DNA of 64,000 nucleotides from Sphingomonas jeddahensis (GCF_001981525.1 NZ_MPSB01000001.1:186001-250000), one strand, 5' to 3'; positions 16,809-28,663 are shown, counted from the stretch's first letter. Numbers and translations are program-made. The notes: a model not told the origin generated them from the sequence alone.

Positions 16809-19731
16809 GCGGCGCAGGCCGCGGCTTTACACGATCCCGGCGCATCGTGCCTTTGCCGATGCGCTTGTTGCTGGGCTGATCCGGCAACATGGCGACGATC
16901 TGCTGGGGCTTGCCCGCGGGCTGGTGCTGCTGCCCAACAATCGTGCGAAGCTGGCGGTGACCAACGCCTTTGTTCGCGCGCGGGGCGGGGCGCTGGTGCT
17001 GCCGCGGCTGGTGGCGATCGGTGCGGAGGATCTCGGCGAGGCGATCGGCGCCGCGCTCGACCCGGCGGATGGGGACGATCCGCTGCCCCCCGCCGTCGCG
17101 CCGCTCGCGCGGCGGATGATCCTGGCGCGGCTGGTGCAGGAGGCCCGGCCATCGCTGGAAGCGGCCGAGGCGGTGCGGCTGGCGGGCGAGCTGGCGCATA
17201 CGCTGGACCAGCTGATCGTCGAGGAGGTCGATCCGGCGCGGCTGGCGAGCCTCGATCTCGGCGAACTGACCGATCACTGGCGCGCTGCCCTTGATCTGTT
17301 TCGCATCGTTATCGATCGCTGGCCCGCGGAACTGGCGCGGCTGGGACGGATCGATGCCGGCACCCGGCGCGTGCTGCTGTTGCGTCGATTGGCCGAGCGC
17401 TGGCGCGTAACACCGCCGGCTGGATTCGTCTGCGCGGCTGGCATCACCGATGCGGCGCCCGCGGTCGCGACGATGCTTGGTCGTGTCGCCATGCTGGACA
17501 ACGGCTCGGTGGTGCTGGCCGGGCTGGATCGGGCAATGGACGAGGACGAATGGCGCGCGCTCGGGCCGCACCAGGCCGATCCGGTGACCGGTCGCGCGCC
17601 GCGCTCCATCGAAGTGCATCCGCAATTCCATCTCAAGCAGTTGCTGGAGCGGATGGGCATGGCACGCGACGATGTTGCGACCTGGCGCGATGGCAGCGAC
17701 CATGATGCGTCCGCCGCACGCGGGCGCACCATCGCCACCGCGCTGGCCCCGGCTGAGTTCACCGCGCGCTGGACCGAGCTTCGCCCACAGCAACGCCAGC
17801 TGGTCGGCGTGCGCATCGCCGAGCTCGCCACACCGGCGGAGGAAGCGCAGGCGATCGCGCTGGCATTGCGCGAGGCGCTGGAGGTGCCCGAACGCACCGC
17901 CGCCTTGGTCACGCCAGATCGTGCGCTGGCCCGTCGCGTGTCGGCGCATTGCGCGCGCTGGAACATCGCCGTGGACGATAGTGCCGGCCGTCCGCTGTCA
18001 ATCTCCCCGCCGGGCACCCTGCTGACGGCCATTGTCGAGGCGGCGGCGGAGGACTTCGCCCCGCTGGCGCTGCTGACGCTGCTTAAACATCCGCTGGTGC
18101 GGGCCGGTGAGCGGCGCGGGCAATGGCTTGAGGGCGTGCGGCGGCTCGATCGGCGCTTGCGTGGCCCGCGGCCGGCGCCGGGGCTCAGCGGCATTGAGGC
18201 ACACCTGGGGGAGGCAGGTGGCAGTTGGTGGCGCGAGATGCGGGACCTACTCGATCCGCTGGCCGCCGTCTTCGGTGATGGCGCGCGCGCCCTGCCGGAG
18301 CTGATCGCGGCGCTGCGTGATGCGGCGACGGCATTGGCCGGTGACGATGCGTGGCGGGGCCCCGCCGGTCGCGCCGCGGCGGACCTGCTCGCAGAGTTGG
18401 AGGCTGAGGCGCTTTCAGGTCCGCGCGATGTGACCCCGCACGGCCTGGTTGCCATGCTTCGCCTGTTGATGGACGAGGTCGCGATCCGTCCGCAGGGCGG
18501 CCACACGCGCCTTGCCATCTACGGCCTGATCGAGGCGCGGTTGCAATCGGCCGACTTGATGATCTTGGGTGGCCTGAACGAAGGCGTCTGGCCGGCTAGC
18601 CCTGCGCCCGATCCCTGGCTTGCGCCGCGCATCCGCGCCGCGCTCGGCTTGCCGGGGCTGGAACGCGGCATCGGCGTCGCGGCACATGATTTTGGCCAGG
18701 CGCTTGGCGCGCGTGAGGTGCTGATCACCCGCGCGCGGCGCGACGCGCGCTCGCCGGCGATCCCGTCGCGCTTGTGGTTGCGGCTCGCGGCGATGGCCGG
18801 CGATGAGTTCGAGCGCGCCCGCGCCCATGACGTGGAAGCGTGGACGCGGCTGATCGACGATGGCGGAACGCCGCAACCGGCGGCTCGCCCGGCGCCCCGC
18901 CCAGCGGCGAGCCTTCGGCCGACCGCCATGTCGGTGACGCAGGTCGATCGGCTCAAGGCCGATCCCTATGCCTTTTACGCGCAGCGCATCCTGCGGCTGG
19001 CGGCGCTCGACCCGGTCGATGCCGATCCCAGCGCGGCGTGGCGCGGGACGGCGGTGCACGACATCCTGGAGGCATGGGCGCGCGACGATCGATGCCGGGT
19101 CGACGCGCTGCAGCCGCGCGCGTTGGCGATGCTGAGCGAGCCGACTACGCACCCGTTGCTGCGCGCCTTGTGGCAGCCGCGGCTGCTTGCCGCCGTGGAG
19201 TGGATCGCCGAGCGCATGGCGACGGAGCAGGCGGGCGGACGCCAGGTGCTGGCGGCGGAGGGGAAGGGCGGAACGACGATCGCGGGCATCGACTTGTCGG
19301 GGCGCTTCGACCGGATCGACCGTTTGCCCGATGGCACGCTCGGGATCGTCGATTACAAGACCGGTAAGGCACCGTCCGCTGCGGCCGTCCGAGCCGGGTT
19401 CTCGATGCAACTCGGCCTGCTCGGGGCGATTGCCGAGGCAGGTGGCTTTGCGAACATCCAAGGCACCGCCGGCGGGTTCGAATATTGGTCGCTCGCCAAA
19501 TATCGTGATTCATTCGGCAGCGTGAGCACGCCGGTCGATCCCGCCGGTAAGAACGACCGGATCGTGACGAGCGAGTTCGTCGACAAGGCGCGCGCCGTTT
19601 TCGCCGAAGCCGCCGCACGATGGCTGACCGGGGATGAGTCATTCGTCGCAAAGCTCCATCCGGAATTCGCCCCTTATGCCGAATATGACCAATTGATGCG
19701 TCGTGACGAATGGTACGGGCGTGAGGGGTAA
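16801..19731 (+). CDS. addB: Double-strand break repair protein AddB
   Basis: Subunit of the AddAB helicase-nuclease that resects double-strand breaks for RecA loading. The protein is 976 aa, the size of the alphaproteobacterial AddB. The N-terminal half is helicase-like without a good Walker A, as expected for the group. The C-terminal nuclease domain carries the PD-(D/E)XK motif LGIVDYKTGKAPS at about residues 846-858. It is followed 39 bases later by addA. Confidence 0.93.
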   Translation: MAERRRPRLYTIPAHRAFADALVAGLIRQHGDDLLGLARGLVLLPNNRAKLAVTNAFVRARGGALVLPRLVAIGAEDLGEAIGAALDPADGDDPLPPAVAPLARRMILARLVQEARPSLEAAEAVRLAGELAHTLDQLIVEEVDPARLASLDLGELTDHWRAALDLFRIVIDRWPAELARLGRIDAGTRRVLLLRRLAERWRVTPPAGFVCAAGITDAAPAVATMLGRVAMLDNGSVVLAGLDRAMDEDEWRALGPHQADPVTGRAPRSIEVHPQFHLKQLLERMGMARDDVATWRDGSDHDASAARGRTIATALAPAEFTARWTELRPQQRQLVGVRIAELATPAEEAQAIALALREALEVPERTAALVTPDRALARRVSAHCARWNIAVDDSAGRPLSISPPGTLLTAIVEAAAEDFAPLALLTLLKHPLVRAGERRGQWLEGVRRLDRRLRGPRPAPGLSGIEAHLGEAGGSWWREMRDLLDPLAAVFGDGARALPELIAALRDAATALAGDDAWRGPAGRAAADLLAELEAEALSGPRDVTPHGLVAMLRLLMDEVAIRPQGGHTRLAIYGLIEARLQSADLMILGGLNEGVWPASPAPDPWLAPRIRAALGLPGLERGIGVAAHDFGQALGAREVLITRARRDARSPAIPSRLWLRLAAMAGDEFERARAHDVEAWTRLIDDGGTPQPAARPAPRPAASLRPTAMSVTQVDRLKADPYAFYAQRILRLAALDPVDADPSAAWRGTAVHDILEAWARDDRCRVDALQPRALAMLSEPTTHPLLRALWQPRLLAAVEWIAERMATEQAGGRQVLAAEGKGGTTIAGIDLSGRFDRIDRLPDGTLGIVDYKTGKAPSAAAVRAGFSMQLGLLGAIAEAGGFANIQGTAGGFEYWSLAKYRDSFGSVSTPVDPAGKNDRIVTSEFVDKARAVFAEAAARWLTGDESFVAKLHPEFAPYAEYDQLMRRDEWYGREG

Positions 19732-19770
19732 GGCGGTGCGCTCCTTGCTCGCTGTCGCTGGAGCCGGCGC

Positions 19771-22700
19771 TTGAGCGGCGCCGTCCGCCCACTGCCGCCG
19801 CTGCGGGGCGAGCAGCGCCGCGCCAGTGCGCCCGACGCGCATGTCTGGCTTTCCGCCTCGGCCGGTACGGGCAAGACGCAGGTGCTGTCGGCGCGCGTGT
19901 TCCGGCTGCTGCTGCGCGGTGTCGATCCATCGGCGATCCTGTGCCTTACCTTTACCAAGGCGGGGGCGGCCGAGATGGCGGCGCGCGTCAGCCAGCGGCT
20001 CGCCGCCTGGGTGCGGATGAAGGATCGCGACCTGTTCGCCGACCTTCAGGCGCTGGGCGAGCCGGCCGACCCGGCGCAGCGCGACCGCGCGCGGACCTTG
20101 TTCGCCAAGGTGCTCGACGCGCCGGGCGGTGGGCTGCGCATCCAGACCATCCACGGCTTCTGCCAGGGCCTGCTCGCTGCCTTTCCGGCCGAAGCAGGGC
20201 TGGTGCCCGGTTTTCGCCCGATCGAGCCGCGCGAGGAAGCCGTGCTCGCCCGCGCGACCCTGGCCGAGCTGCTGGTCGATGCCGAGCGGGAAGGGCGCAC
20301 CGCCCCAATCGAAGCGATCGGCCGTCTGAGCGTGCGGCTGGGCGAAGCGGGAGCGGAGCGCTTCCTCAACGACTGTGCGCGTGCCGGCCCCGCGCTGGAG
20401 GAATTGCCGGCAGGCATCCAGCCGTGGTTGCGCCGCGCGCTCGATCTGCCCTCGGGCGATATCGAGACGGTGATCGCCCAAAGGTGCGACGAATTCGACT
20501 GCGATGCCATCGACCGGCTCGCCGCCGCCAATCGCACCTGGGGCACCGCGACCGGCACCAAGCACGTCGAGGCCATCACGCGTTGGCTGGCCGGCACCGG
20601 CACCGATCGCGCCGCCACGCTGAACGACGTGCGATCGGTCGTCCACACGGCCGCCGGCGACCCGCGCAAGGCTTCGGCCAAGCTGATCGCCGCCGAACCC
20701 GATTACGAAACAATTGCCACCATGGTCGGTTCGCGCTGTGCCGAGCTGCTGAGCCTGCGGGATCGTGCCGCCTATGCCGATCTGCTGGCGGAGGCGCTCA
20801 CCGTAGGGCGCGACTATGCCCGCGCCTATGCAAAGGCGAAGCGGCGTGGCGGCGTGGTGGATTTCGACGATCTCATCGCCTCGACGGTGGCGCTGCTCGA
20901 CCAGCCCGGCATCGGCGAATGGGTGCGCTTCAAGCTGGACCAGACCACCGAGCATGTGCTGATCGACGAGGCGCAGGACACCAACATCAACCAGTGGCGG
21001 ATCGTGCGCGCGCTGGTGGACGAATATTTTGTCGGGCGCGGCGTTTATGCGCCATCGGTGCGCACGTTGTTCACGGTAGGCGACCACAAGCAGGCGATCT
21101 TCGGCTTCCAGGGTACCGACCCGATCAACTTCCGCGCTGCCGAGGAGCATTTCGCGCGCAAGGCCGAGGAGGTGCGCGGCGACGATCGCATGCCCGATGA
21201 CGAGCGCGGGTTGCCGTTCGAACGCCTGTCGCTGGTATCGTCGTTCCGCTCAACCCGGCCGGTGTTGCAGTTCGTGGACAGCGCAATCGACGGCCTCGGC
21301 CCCGACGCGCTGGGCCTCGACGGCGAGATGCCGCCACATGCCAGCGAAGTGCCCGGCCCCGGCTGCGTGGAGCTGTGGCCGCCGATTGTCGCCGGCGCGG
21401 CCGAGGACGATGGCGGCGCGGAGGAGTGGATCGACGATGCGGTGCGCGCCAACGCCACACGCATCGCGCGTCAGATTCGCGGGTGGTTGGACAGCGGCAC
21501 GATGCTCGAAAGCAAGGGCCGGCCGATCCGGCCCGAGGACATCATGGTGCTGGTAAAACGCCGCGGAGAGATCGCACGGTTGATCGTGGCGCGACTATAT
21601 GCGGAGGGTGTGCCGGTCGCCGGCGTCGATCGACTGCGGCTCAACGCGCCGCTGGCGGTGCAGGATCTGCTTGCGGCGATTCGCTTCGTGCTTCAGCCCG
21701 ACGACGACCTCAGCCTGGCGAGCCTGCTGGTCTCGCCACTGATTGGCTGGACGCAGGAGGAGCTGCTCGCCCGCGCGGTGCCACGTTCGGGCAGCTTGTG
21801 GCGACATCTGTCGGAGCATCATCGCGATTTGCTGGCGCCGCTTGATGCGATGCTGGCGCGGGCCGACTTCACCACTCCCTATCGCTTCTTGGAAGAAATC
21901 CTGTCGGGCGAGCGTGACGGCAGGCGTCGCTTGCTAGCGCGGCTGGGTGACGAAGCCCGCGATCCGATCGACGAGCTTCTGAGCGCGGCGCTGGAGTTCG
22001 AAACCAGCGCCACGCCGTCGCTGCAACGCTTCCTTGACTGGTTCGATCGCGGCGAGGTGGAGGTGAAGCGCGAGGCGGAGGGGGCGATCAGCGCCGTCCG
22101 GGTGATGACCGCGCATGGCGCCAAGGGCTTGCAGGCGCCGGTGGTGATCCTGGCCGACGCCACCGCCGATCCCGATGCGACCCGCGGTGGCACGCTGATG
22201 TGGACCCCGGAAGGACTGACACAGCCGATCCCGGTCTTTCCGCCGCGCACGGCCGAGCGCGCTGGGCCAATCGCCGATGTAGCTGCGGCCGCGGGGTCGC
22301 GGGAACGCCAGGAGCATTGGCGACTGTTCTATGTGGCGGCGACCCGCGCTGAGGAACGACTGGTAATCACTGGTTCGCTGGGCCCGAAATATCGCAACGG
22401 CGCACCCGAACAGAGCTGGCACGCGGCTGCTGCGCGGGCGTTCGACGCGCTTAGCGTGGCGGGTGAAGGCGCACGCATGTTCCACGGCGCGCCGCCGGGC
22501 GACCCGGTGCCAAACAAGCCGCTCGAGGCTGCGGAGGCGAAGGATCGCCCGGCCCTGCCGGAATGGATACGGCGCGCTGCTCCGCCAGAGGCGCGGCCGC
22601 CGCGGCCGCTCGCCCCTTCATCGATCGGTGAGGATGCGGTGGCTGATCCGCCGCCTAGTGCCGCGATGCGTGCGGCTGCCGAGCGTGGCCGATTGATCCA

Positions 22701-23208
22701 CGGCCTGTTTGAACGATTGCCCGCGGTTACGGTGGACGAACGCCGCGCCGCTGCCGATCGCTGGCTGCTGCGCACCGGTGCACTGGGGGACGCCGCCGAG
22801 CGCGCGGCGCTGGTCGATACCGTCTGCGCGATCCTCGGTGATGCGCGCTTTGCGCCGCTGTTCGGCCCCGGTTCGCTGGGCGAGGCGCCGATCAGCGCGG
22901 TGGTGGATGGCGGCTTGGTGATCGCCGGCACGGTGGACCGGCTGCTGGTTTCCGAGGACCGCGTGCAGGTGGTCGACTTCAAGACCGGCCGCTTTGCGCC
23001 GGGCGGGCTTGAGGACGTGCCGTCCTATCACGTGCGGCAAATGTCGGCTTATGCCGCGGCTTTGTCGGTGATCTTCCCCGATCGGCCGGTGGAGGCCGCC
23101 TTGCTCTACACCGCCGGCCCAACGCTGATCGCGCTGCCGGCCGATCTGCTCGCCGCGCACAAGCCGGGCTTGGCGCGCACGGAGCAAAGCTTGCCAGCTA
23201 CCCGTTGA
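19771..23208 (+). CDS. addA: Double-strand break repair helicase-nuclease AddA
   Basis: UvrD-type 3'-5' helicase plus nuclease, partner of AddB. The protein is 1145 aa. Helicase motifs: Walker [13 protein letters not shown] near residue 30, motif [12 protein letters not shown], motif [20 protein letters not shown], motif [14 protein letters not shown] and motif [14 protein letters not shown]. The C-terminal nuclease motif is [15 protein letters not shown]. The start is a TTG at 19771 with GGAG seven bases upstream; there is no ATG close enough to keep the N-terminus before Walker A. trxA follows. Confidence 0.95.
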   Translation: MSGAVRPLPPLRGEQRRASAPDAHVWLSASAGTGKTQVLSARVFRLLLRGVDPSAILCLTFTKAGAAEMAARVSQRLAAWVRMKDRDLFADLQALGEPADPAQRDRARTLFAKVLDAPGGGLRIQTIHGFCQGLLAAFPAEAGLVPGFRPIEPREEAVLARATLAELLVDAEREGRTAPIEAIGRLSVRLGEAGAERFLNDCARAGPALEELPAGIQPWLRRALDLPSGDIETVIAQRCDEFDCDAIDRLAAANRTWGTATGTKHVEAITRWLAGTGTDRAATLNDVRSVVHTAAGDPRKASAKLIAAEPDYETIATMVGSRCAELLSLRDRAAYADLLAEALTVGRDYARAYAKAKRRGGVVDFDDLIASTVALLDQPGIGEWVRFKLDQTTEHVLIDEAQDTNINQWRIVRALVDEYFVGRGVYAPSVRTLFTVGDHKQAIFGFQGTDPINFRAAEEHFARKAEEVRGDDRMPDDERGLPFERLSLVSSFRSTRPVLQFVDSAIDGLGPDALGLDGEMPPHASEVPGPGCVELWPPIVAGAAEDDGGAEEWIDDAVRANATRIARQIRGWLDSGTMLESKGRPIRPEDIMVLVKRRGEIARLIVARLYAEGVPVAGVDRLRLNAPLAVQDLLAAIRFVLQPDDDLSLASLLVSPLIGWTQEELLARAVPRSGSLWRHLSEHHRDLLAPLDAMLARADFTTPYRFLEEILSGERDGRRRLLARLGDEARDPIDELLSAALEFETSATPSLQRFLDWFDRGEVEVKREAEGAISAVRVMTAHGAKGLQAPVVILADATADPDATRGGTLMWTPEGLTQPIPVFPPRTAERAGPIADVAAAAGSRERQEHWRLFYVAATRAEERLVITGSLGPKYRNGAPEQSWHAAAARAFDALSVAGEGARMFHGAPPGDPVPNKPLEAAEAKDRPALPEWIRRAAPPEARPPRPLAPSSIGEDAVADPPPSAAMRAAAERGRLIHGLFERLPAVTVDERRAAADRWLLRTGALGDAAERAALVDTVCAILGDARFAPLFGPGSLGEAPISAVVDGGLVIAGTVDRLLVSEDRVQVVDFKTGRFAPGGLEDVPSYHVRQMSAYAAALSVIFPDRPVEAALLYTAGPTLIALPADLLAAHKPGLARTEQSLPATR

Positions 23209-23255
23209 GTGGGGCGCGCCGCCGACCTAGATTGGCTTGCAAAGGAGTTACTACG

Positions 23256-23579
23256 ATGGCCACCAAGAAGATCACCGACGACAGCTTTCACGCGGACGTC
23301 CTCCAGTCCGACAAGCCGGTGCTGGTCGATTTCTGGGCGGAATGGTGCGGCCCGTGCAAAATGATCGGCCCGAGCCTGGAAGAGATTTCGGATGAGCTGG
23401 GCGAGCAGGTGACGATCGCCAAGATCAACATCGACGAGAACCCGGACGCCCCCGGCCGCTATGGCGTGCGAGGCATTCCGACGATGATCCTGTTCAAGGG
23501 CGGCAACCCAGCGGCGACCAAGGTCGGCGCCGAGCCCAAGGGCCGGATCAAGGCGTGGCTGGAAGGCGAGCTGGCCTGA
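23256..23579 (+). CDS. trxA: Thioredoxin
   Basis: General cytoplasmic disulfide reductase, reduced by thioredoxin reductase. The protein is 107 aa with the classical active site WCGPCK (C31, C34) and the cis-Pro loop GIPTMILF. An ideal AAAGGAG lies seven bases before the ATG. The addA-trxA neighbourhood is common in sphingomonads and other alphaproteobacteria. It ends three bases before the convergent GST gene, leaving no room for a separate terminator. Confidence 0.97.
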   Translation: MATKKITDDSFHADVLQSDKPVLVDFWAEWCGPCKMIGPSLEEISDELGEQVTIAKINIDENPDAPGRYGVRGIPTMILFKGGNPAATKVGAEPKGRIKAWLEGELA

Positions 23580-23582
23580 GCC

Positions 23583-24191
23583 TCAGCTAAGCGGGATCGT
23601 GACCCGGCCGTAACCGGGTCGCGATTTCAGCCGTTCGTACCAGGCGGCGACATACGGCACGTCGGGCCGCTCGATATTCAGCGTGAACCACGTATGGGCA
23701 TAGACGCCCATCGGGATGTCACCGATGCCGAACTGGGTGCCCGAGAGCCACTCTGTTTGGGAGAGATGGTGATCGAGAAGCAGCATTCGCTTCGCGCAAC
23801 GCGCCGCGGCCTGCACCACGGCGACCGTATCACGCTCCTCGGGAGTGCGGCGCACAAGATTGACGAAGGCATCGCGCTGCCCCTCGGCATAATCGATCTG
23901 CCAGTCCATCCAGCGATCAGCGACAGCACGCAACATCGGATCGGCGGGCCACCAGCGTTCGCCGCCATGCCGCGCGGCGAGATAGCGCAGGATGGCGTTC
24001 GACTCCCAAAGGACGAAGCCGTCGTCCTCGATCGTCGGGATCAAGGCATTCGGATTCAGCGCAAGATAGGCGTCGTCCATACCGAAGGTGCCGCCAACGT
24101 CATGTCGAACGTGCGGCAGCGCGAGCTCTTCAGCGAACCACGCCACCTTCTTCACGTTATGCGAGTTGAGCCGGCCCCAAATGGTGAGCAT
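23583..24191 (-). CDS. Glutathione S-transferase family protein
   Basis: A 202-aa two-domain GST: N-terminal thioredoxin-like domain (LTIWGRLNSHNVKKVAWFAEE, the cis-Pro in NALIPTIED, and the GSH-binding WESNAILRYLA) and a C-terminal helical domain with the GIGDIPMGVYAHTW segment. Substrate unknown. The start at 24191 lies two bases after the argJ stop, so it is probably co-translated with argJ; the longer in-frame extension reads through the end of argJ and is rejected. Confidence 0.9.
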   Translation of the reverse strand: MLTIWGRLNSHNVKKVAWFAEELALPHVRHDVGGTFGMDDAYLALNPNALIPTIEDDGFVLWESNAILRYLAARHGGERWWPADPMLRAVADRWMDWQIDYAEGQRDAFVNLVRRTPEERDTVAVVQAAARCAKRMLLLDHHLSQTEWLSGTQFGIGDIPMGVYAHTWFTLNIERPDVPYVAAWYERLKSRPGYGRVTIPLS

Positions 24192-24193
24192 CG

Positions 24194-25420
24194 TCAGCTC
24201 CGATAATCGGCGTTGATCGAAATGTAGCCGTGCGTGAGGTCGCACGTCCACACGGTCGCGCGGCCCTCGCCGAGACCGAGATCGACGCCGATCTCGACTT
24301 CGCTGCCCTTGAGGTGCGCGGCGACGGGGGCTTCGTCATAGCCCTCCACCGCGAGGCCGCCGCTTGCCACCTGCGTGGTGCCGAAGCGGATCGCGAGCTT
24401 GTCGCGCTCGGCCGGCTCGCCTGCTTTGCCGACGGCCATGACGATCCGGCCCCAATTGGCGTCCTCGCCGGCGATGGCGGTTTTCACCAGCGGCGAGTTG
24501 GCGATGGACATGGCGATGCGGTGAGCGGAGCGGTCGCTGTCGGCGCCTTCTACGGTGATCTCGATCAGCTTGGAAGCGCCTTCGCCGTCACGCACGACGA
24601 GCTGCGCGAGTTGGTGGCACAGGTCCGCCAGAGCGGCGCGGAAAGCATCGGCACCGGGGCTGTCGTCATCGGCAAGCGGCGTGTTGCCGGCCTTGCCGGT
24701 GGCGAAGGCCAACACCGTGTCGCTGGTCGAGGTATCGCCATCCACGGTGATGCACGAGAAGGTGCGGGCGTTGGCGCCATTCAGCGCGCCTTGCAAAAAC
24801 GGGGCGTCGACAGCGGCGTCAGTGAAGATGAAGCCCAGCATCGTCGCCATGTCCGGCGCAATCATGCCCGAACCCTTGATGATGCCGACCAGCGTAACCG
24901 TACGTCCGTCGACGATCGCGGTGCTGACGGCGCCCTTGGGATAAGTGTCGGTGGTGCCGATCGCTTCCGCGGCGGCGCGCCAGTTGGCAGGGGTGGCGGC
25001 GAAGGCAGCGTCGAGCCCGGCCTCCGCCTTGTCGATCGGCAGCGGTACGCCGATCACCCCCGTCGAGGCGACGAAGACGTCGGACGGCTGGCAGCCGAGC
25101 TGCGCCGCCGTGCGCGCCGCGATCGCCTCCACCGCGGCGCGGCCGCGATTGCCGGTGAAGGCGTTGGAGTTGCCCGCGTTCACCACCAGCGCGCGTGCTT
25201 CGCCGAGCACCAGTGCCTTGCTGCACCATTCCACTTCCGGCGACGGGCATTTTGACTGGGTGACGACTCCCGCGACGCTGGTGCCTGGATCGAGCGTGAC
25301 GAACGTCAGGTCGCAGCGGTCCCATTCCTTGTAGCGCGCTCGCGCGACCCGCGGAGTCGCACCGGCGATCGGTGGCAGATCGGGGAAGGGCAGGGCGAGC
25401 GGAGAGACAGCGTGGGACAT
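24194..25420 (-). CDS. argJ: Bifunctional ornithine acetyltransferase / N-acetylglutamate synthase
   Basis: Cyclic arginine pathway enzyme moving the acetyl group from N-acetylornithine to glutamate. The protein is 408 aa. It is synthesised as a precursor that cleaves itself before a Thr nucleophile, seen here in PDMATMLGFIFTD. The NAGNSNAFTG and STGVIGVPLP segments and a C-terminal NADYRS tail also match the family. The ATG at 25420 precedes the first conserved residues; ATG 25432 is possible. It is divergent from the small gene before secA. Confidence 0.95.
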   Translation of the reverse strand: MSHAVSPLALPFPDLPPIAGATPRVARARYKEWDRCDLTFVTLDPGTSVAGVVTQSKCPSPEVEWCSKALVLGEARALVVNAGNSNAFTGNRGRAAVEAIAARTAAQLGCQPSDVFVASTGVIGVPLPIDKAEAGLDAAFAATPANWRAAAEAIGTTDTYPKGAVSTAIVDGRTVTLVGIIKGSGMIAPDMATMLGFIFTDAAVDAPFLQGALNGANARTFSCITVDGDTSTSDTVLAFATGKAGNTPLADDDSPGADAFRAALADLCHQLAQLVVRDGEGASKLIEITVEGADSDRSAHRIAMSIANSPLVKTAIAGEDANWGRIVMAVGKAGEPAERDKLAIRFGTTQVASGGLAVEGYDEAPVAAHLKGSEVEIGVDLGLGEGRATVWTCDLTHGYISINADYRS

Positions 25421-25565
25421 GACTGGCGCCATGCCGTGAGCGGTAAAGAAAGTCACGCCGCGCCGGGGCTGGCGGATGCTCGGCTTGCGATCGTTGCCCG
25501 CTTCCTTGCTACTCCTGTGCAAGATCGATGACGCTTTTGGGTTGGCCGCGCTGCCGCGTCATCCT

Positions 25566-25835
25566 ATGTCCCGGATCGTGAACCTCCTGCTTCTCCTCTC
25601 CGCGCTGTTGTCAGCGCTGACCGGCGTGGGCGGGAGCGTGCGGGCGCAGGATCGCGCGCAGGCGGTAGCGGAAGGGTCCGTCGCCGCAGCACGGGTCGCA
25701 TCGGTGCCGCGCAGCGCGACGCAGCGGCCTCAGGCTGTGGCTGTCACGCTGGTGGAGGCGGCGCGCGCTGCTCTTGATACGCGCTGGACCGTGGCGCCGG
25801 TCGAACCGCCGTTCGCTACTCGCCGGCGCGAATAG
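25566..25835 (+). CDS. Small secreted protein of unknown function
   Basis: An 89-aa product with an N-terminal signal peptide (RIVNLLLLLSALLSALTG, then VRAQ as a plausible cleavage site near residue 32). The mature part is Ala/Val/Arg-rich with no domain I recognise. It stands upstream of secA and divergent from argJ. Longer starts exist (25476) but they lack a signal peptide at the end. It could be a non-conserved reading frame; the signal peptide is the main support. Confidence 0.45.
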   Translation: MSRIVNLLLLLSALLSALTGVGGSVRAQDRAQAVAEGSVAAARVASVPRSATQRPQAVAVTLVEAARAALDTRWTVAPVEPPFATRRRE

Positions 25836-25927
25836 GCTCTTCGCCACCGACTTCGTCGGACCAGCACCGCTTTCTTTCGCGCGCGCCCACGGGGTAGCTG
25901 CGCCGCATCGATATCAGGATCAGACCC

Positions 25928-28663
25928 ATGTTCGGCAACATCGCCAAGTCGCTCTTCGGCTCGTCCAACGAGCGCTATGTCCGCTCGCTCAACCCCATCC
26001 TCGCCAAGATCGCGTCGTTCGAGCCGGCGCTGCAAGCGATGGATGATGCCACGCTCTCCAATCAGACGGTGTTGTTCCGCGAACGGCTGGCGAATGGCGA
26101 GACGCTCGACTCGCTGCTGCCGGAAGCGTTCGCGACGGTGCGTGAGGCGGCGCGACGCGTGCTCGGCCAGCGGCATTATGACGTGCAGATGGTGGGCGGC
26201 ATCGTGCTCCACCGTGGCGAAATCGCCGAGATGCGGACCGGCGAGGGCAAGACGCTGGTCGCGACGCTCGCGACGTACCTCAACGCGCTGCCCGGTGACG
26301 GCGTGCACGTCATCACCGTGAACGACTATCTCGCCTCGCGCGATTCCGACTGGATGGGCCGGGTCTATCGCTTTCTCGGGCTGACCGTGGGCGTGATCGT
26401 GCCCAACCTGTCCGATGACCAGCGCAAGCAGGCCTATGCCGCCGACATCACTTACGGCACGAACAACGAATTTGGCTTCGATTACCTGCGCGACAACATG
26501 AAGTACGAGCGCGCATCGATGGTGCAGCGCCCGTTCGCCATGGCGATCGTCGACGAGGTCGATTCGGTGCTGATCGACGAAGCGCGCACGCCGCTGATCA
26601 TCTCCGGCCCGACCGACGACAAGAGCGAGCTGTACATGCAGGTCGACGCGATCGTGAAGCAGATTACGCCCGAGGATTACGAGAAGGACGAGAAGCAGAA
26701 GACCATCGTCCTGACCGAAGAGGGCACCGAGCGGGTCGAGCGACTGCTCGAGGCGGCGGGGCTGCTGGAAGGCGCAAACCTCTACGATTTCGAGAATACA
26801 CAGGTGGTGCACCACCTAAACCAGTCGTTGCGCGCGAACGTGATGTTCAAGGCGGACATCGACTACATCGTCAAGGACGGCAAGGTCGTCATCATCGATG
26901 AATTCACCGGCCGCATGATGGACGGCCGCCGCTGGTCGGATGGCTTGCACCAGGCGGTTGAGGCCAAGGAAGGCGTCACGATCGAGCCCGAGAACCAGAC
27001 CATGGCCTCGATCACCTTCCAGAATTATTTCCGCATGTACCCCAAGCTTGCGGGCATGACGGGTACGGCGGCGACTGAAGCGGCCGAATTCTTTGACATC
27101 TACAAGATGAACGTGGTCACCATCCCGACCAACAAGACGATCCAGCGCGTCGACGAAGAGGATGAGTTCTACAAGGATACGCAGGACAAGTTCCGCGCCA
27201 TCGCCAAGCGCATCCGGCAGCATGCGGAAAAGGGCCAACCGGTGCTGGTTGGCACGGTGTCGATCGAGAAATCCGAGATGCTGAGCGAGTTCCTCCGCCA
27301 GGAAGGCGTCGACCATTCGGTGCTGAACGCGCGCTACCATGAGCAGGAAGCGCATATCGTGGCGCAGGCGGGCCGGCTTGGCGCGGTGACGATCGCCACC
27401 AACATGGCCGGCCGCGGCACCGACATCCAGCTCGGGGGCAACCTGGAGTTTCGCGTCGAGGACGAACTGGCGGGCATGCCGGACGGTCCGGAACGCGACG
27501 CCGCGATCGAGCAGATCAAGGCCGAGATCGCTGCGGAGAAGGAGCGCGTTTTGGAGGCGGGCGGCCTTTTCGTGCTCGGCACCGAGCGGCACGAGAGCCG
27601 GCGGATCGACAATCAGTTGCGCGGCCGCTCGGGCCGCCAAGGCGATCCCGGCCTCAGCCGCTTCTATCTCAGCCTCGACGACGATCTGCTACGCATCTTC
27701 GGGCCGGACACGCTGTTCGCGCGCATGATGCGCAACAATATCGACGATGGCGAGGCGATCGGCAGCAAGTGGCTGACCAAGGCGATCGAAACCGCGCAGA
27801 AGAAGGTCGAGGCGCGCAACTACGACATCCGCAAGCAGGTCGTCGAATATGATGACGTGATGAACGATCAGCGCAAGGTGATCTACGAGCAACGCGCGGA
27901 CATCATGGATGCCGAGACGGTCGGCGATGTGGTGGAAGACATGCGCGCCGAGACGGTCAACGCGATCGTGGGCGAGGCGTGCCCGGTCGGCTCCTATCCC
28001 GAGCAGTGGAACGTGGAGGGGATGAAGGATCGGCTTGCCGACGTCCTGAACCTCACCCCGCCGATTGACCGCTGGCTGGAGGAAGACGCGGTCGACCCCG
28101 AGATGATTACGGAGCGTGTGCAGGCCGAGGCTGATGCCATGGTCGCCGCCAAGGCAGCCGACCTAGAGCCGGAAACCTGGACTCAGGTCGAAAAGTCGAT
28201 CCTGCTCCAGAACCTCGACCATCACTGGAAGGAGCATTTGGCCACGCTCGACGCGCTGCGCCAGGTGGTTCACCTGCGCGCCTATGCGCAAAAGACTCCA
28301 ATCAACGAGTACAAGCAGGAAGCGTTCGCGCTGTTCCAGCGCATGCTCGACAACATCCGCGAGGATGTGACCAAGACGATCGCGCATGCGCAGTTCCAGC
28401 TTCAGGCGCCGCCGCCGCTGCCCGACCTGCCCGACTTCATCACCACCCACTTCGACCCGTTTTCGGGCGAGGACAATTCGGCGGATGTGGATGCCGGCAC
28501 GTTGGGGCTGATCCAGACGCAGATGCCGCCGATGCAGATCCCGCAGCCGACCGGCGCGGAACTCGGCGAGGATCCGGAAAGCTGGAAGGGCATGGTGAGC
28601 CGCAATTCGCCGTGCCCGTGCGGTTCGGGGCGCAAGTACAAGCACTGCCACGGCGCCGTGTGA
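25928..28663 (+). CDS. secA: Preprotein translocase ATPase SecA
   Basis: Motor that drives unfolded proteins through SecYEG. The protein is 911 aa. Walker [14 protein letters not shown] at about residues 102-114, DEAD-like [29 protein letters not shown] and [10 protein letters not shown] are all present. The C-terminus ends in the zinc and SecB-binding motif with the CPCGSG, KYKHCH spacing (C-x-C-x8-C-H). The ATG has an AGGATCAGACC leader rather than a strong Shine-Dalgarno. A bidirectional terminator follows about 170 bases downstream. Confidence 0.98.
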   Translation: MFGNIAKSLFGSSNERYVRSLNPILAKIASFEPALQAMDDATLSNQTVLFRERLANGETLDSLLPEAFATVREAARRVLGQRHYDVQMVGGIVLHRGEIAEMRTGEGKTLVATLATYLNALPGDGVHVITVNDYLASRDSDWMGRVYRFLGLTVGVIVPNLSDDQRKQAYAADITYGTNNEFGFDYLRDNMKYERASMVQRPFAMAIVDEVDSVLIDEARTPLIISGPTDDKSELYMQVDAIVKQITPEDYEKDEKQKTIVLTEEGTERVERLLEAAGLLEGANLYDFENTQVVHHLNQSLRANVMFKADIDYIVKDGKVVIIDEFTGRMMDGRRWSDGLHQAVEAKEGVTIEPENQTMASITFQNYFRMYPKLAGMTGTAATEAAEFFDIYKMNVVTIPTNKTIQRVDEEDEFYKDTQDKFRAIAKRIRQHAEKGQPVLVGTVSIEKSEMLSEFLRQEGVDHSVLNARYHEQEAHIVAQAGRLGAVTIATNMAGRGTDIQLGGNLEFRVEDELAGMPDGPERDAAIEQIKAEIAAEKERVLEAGGLFVLGTERHESRRIDNQLRGRSGRQGDPGLSRFYLSLDDDLLRIFGPDTLFARMMRNNIDDGEAIGSKWLTKAIETAQKKVEARNYDIRKQVVEYDDVMNDQRKVIYEQRADIMDAETVGDVVEDMRAETVNAIVGEACPVGSYPEQWNVEGMKDRLADVLNLTPPIDRWLEEDAVDPEMITERVQAEADAMVAAKAADLEPETWTQVEKSILLQNLDHHWKEHLATLDALRQVVHLRAYAQKTPINEYKQEAFALFQRMLDNIREDVTKTIAHAQFQLQAPPPLPDLPDFITTHFDPFSGEDNSADVDAGTLGLIQTQMPPMQIPQPTGAELGEDPESWKGMVSRNSPCPCGSGRKYKHCHGAV

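Noticed and set aside
19639-21150. A 503-codon minus-strand frame over addB-addA
   Set aside because: Antisense to two firmly identified genes; no domain pattern.
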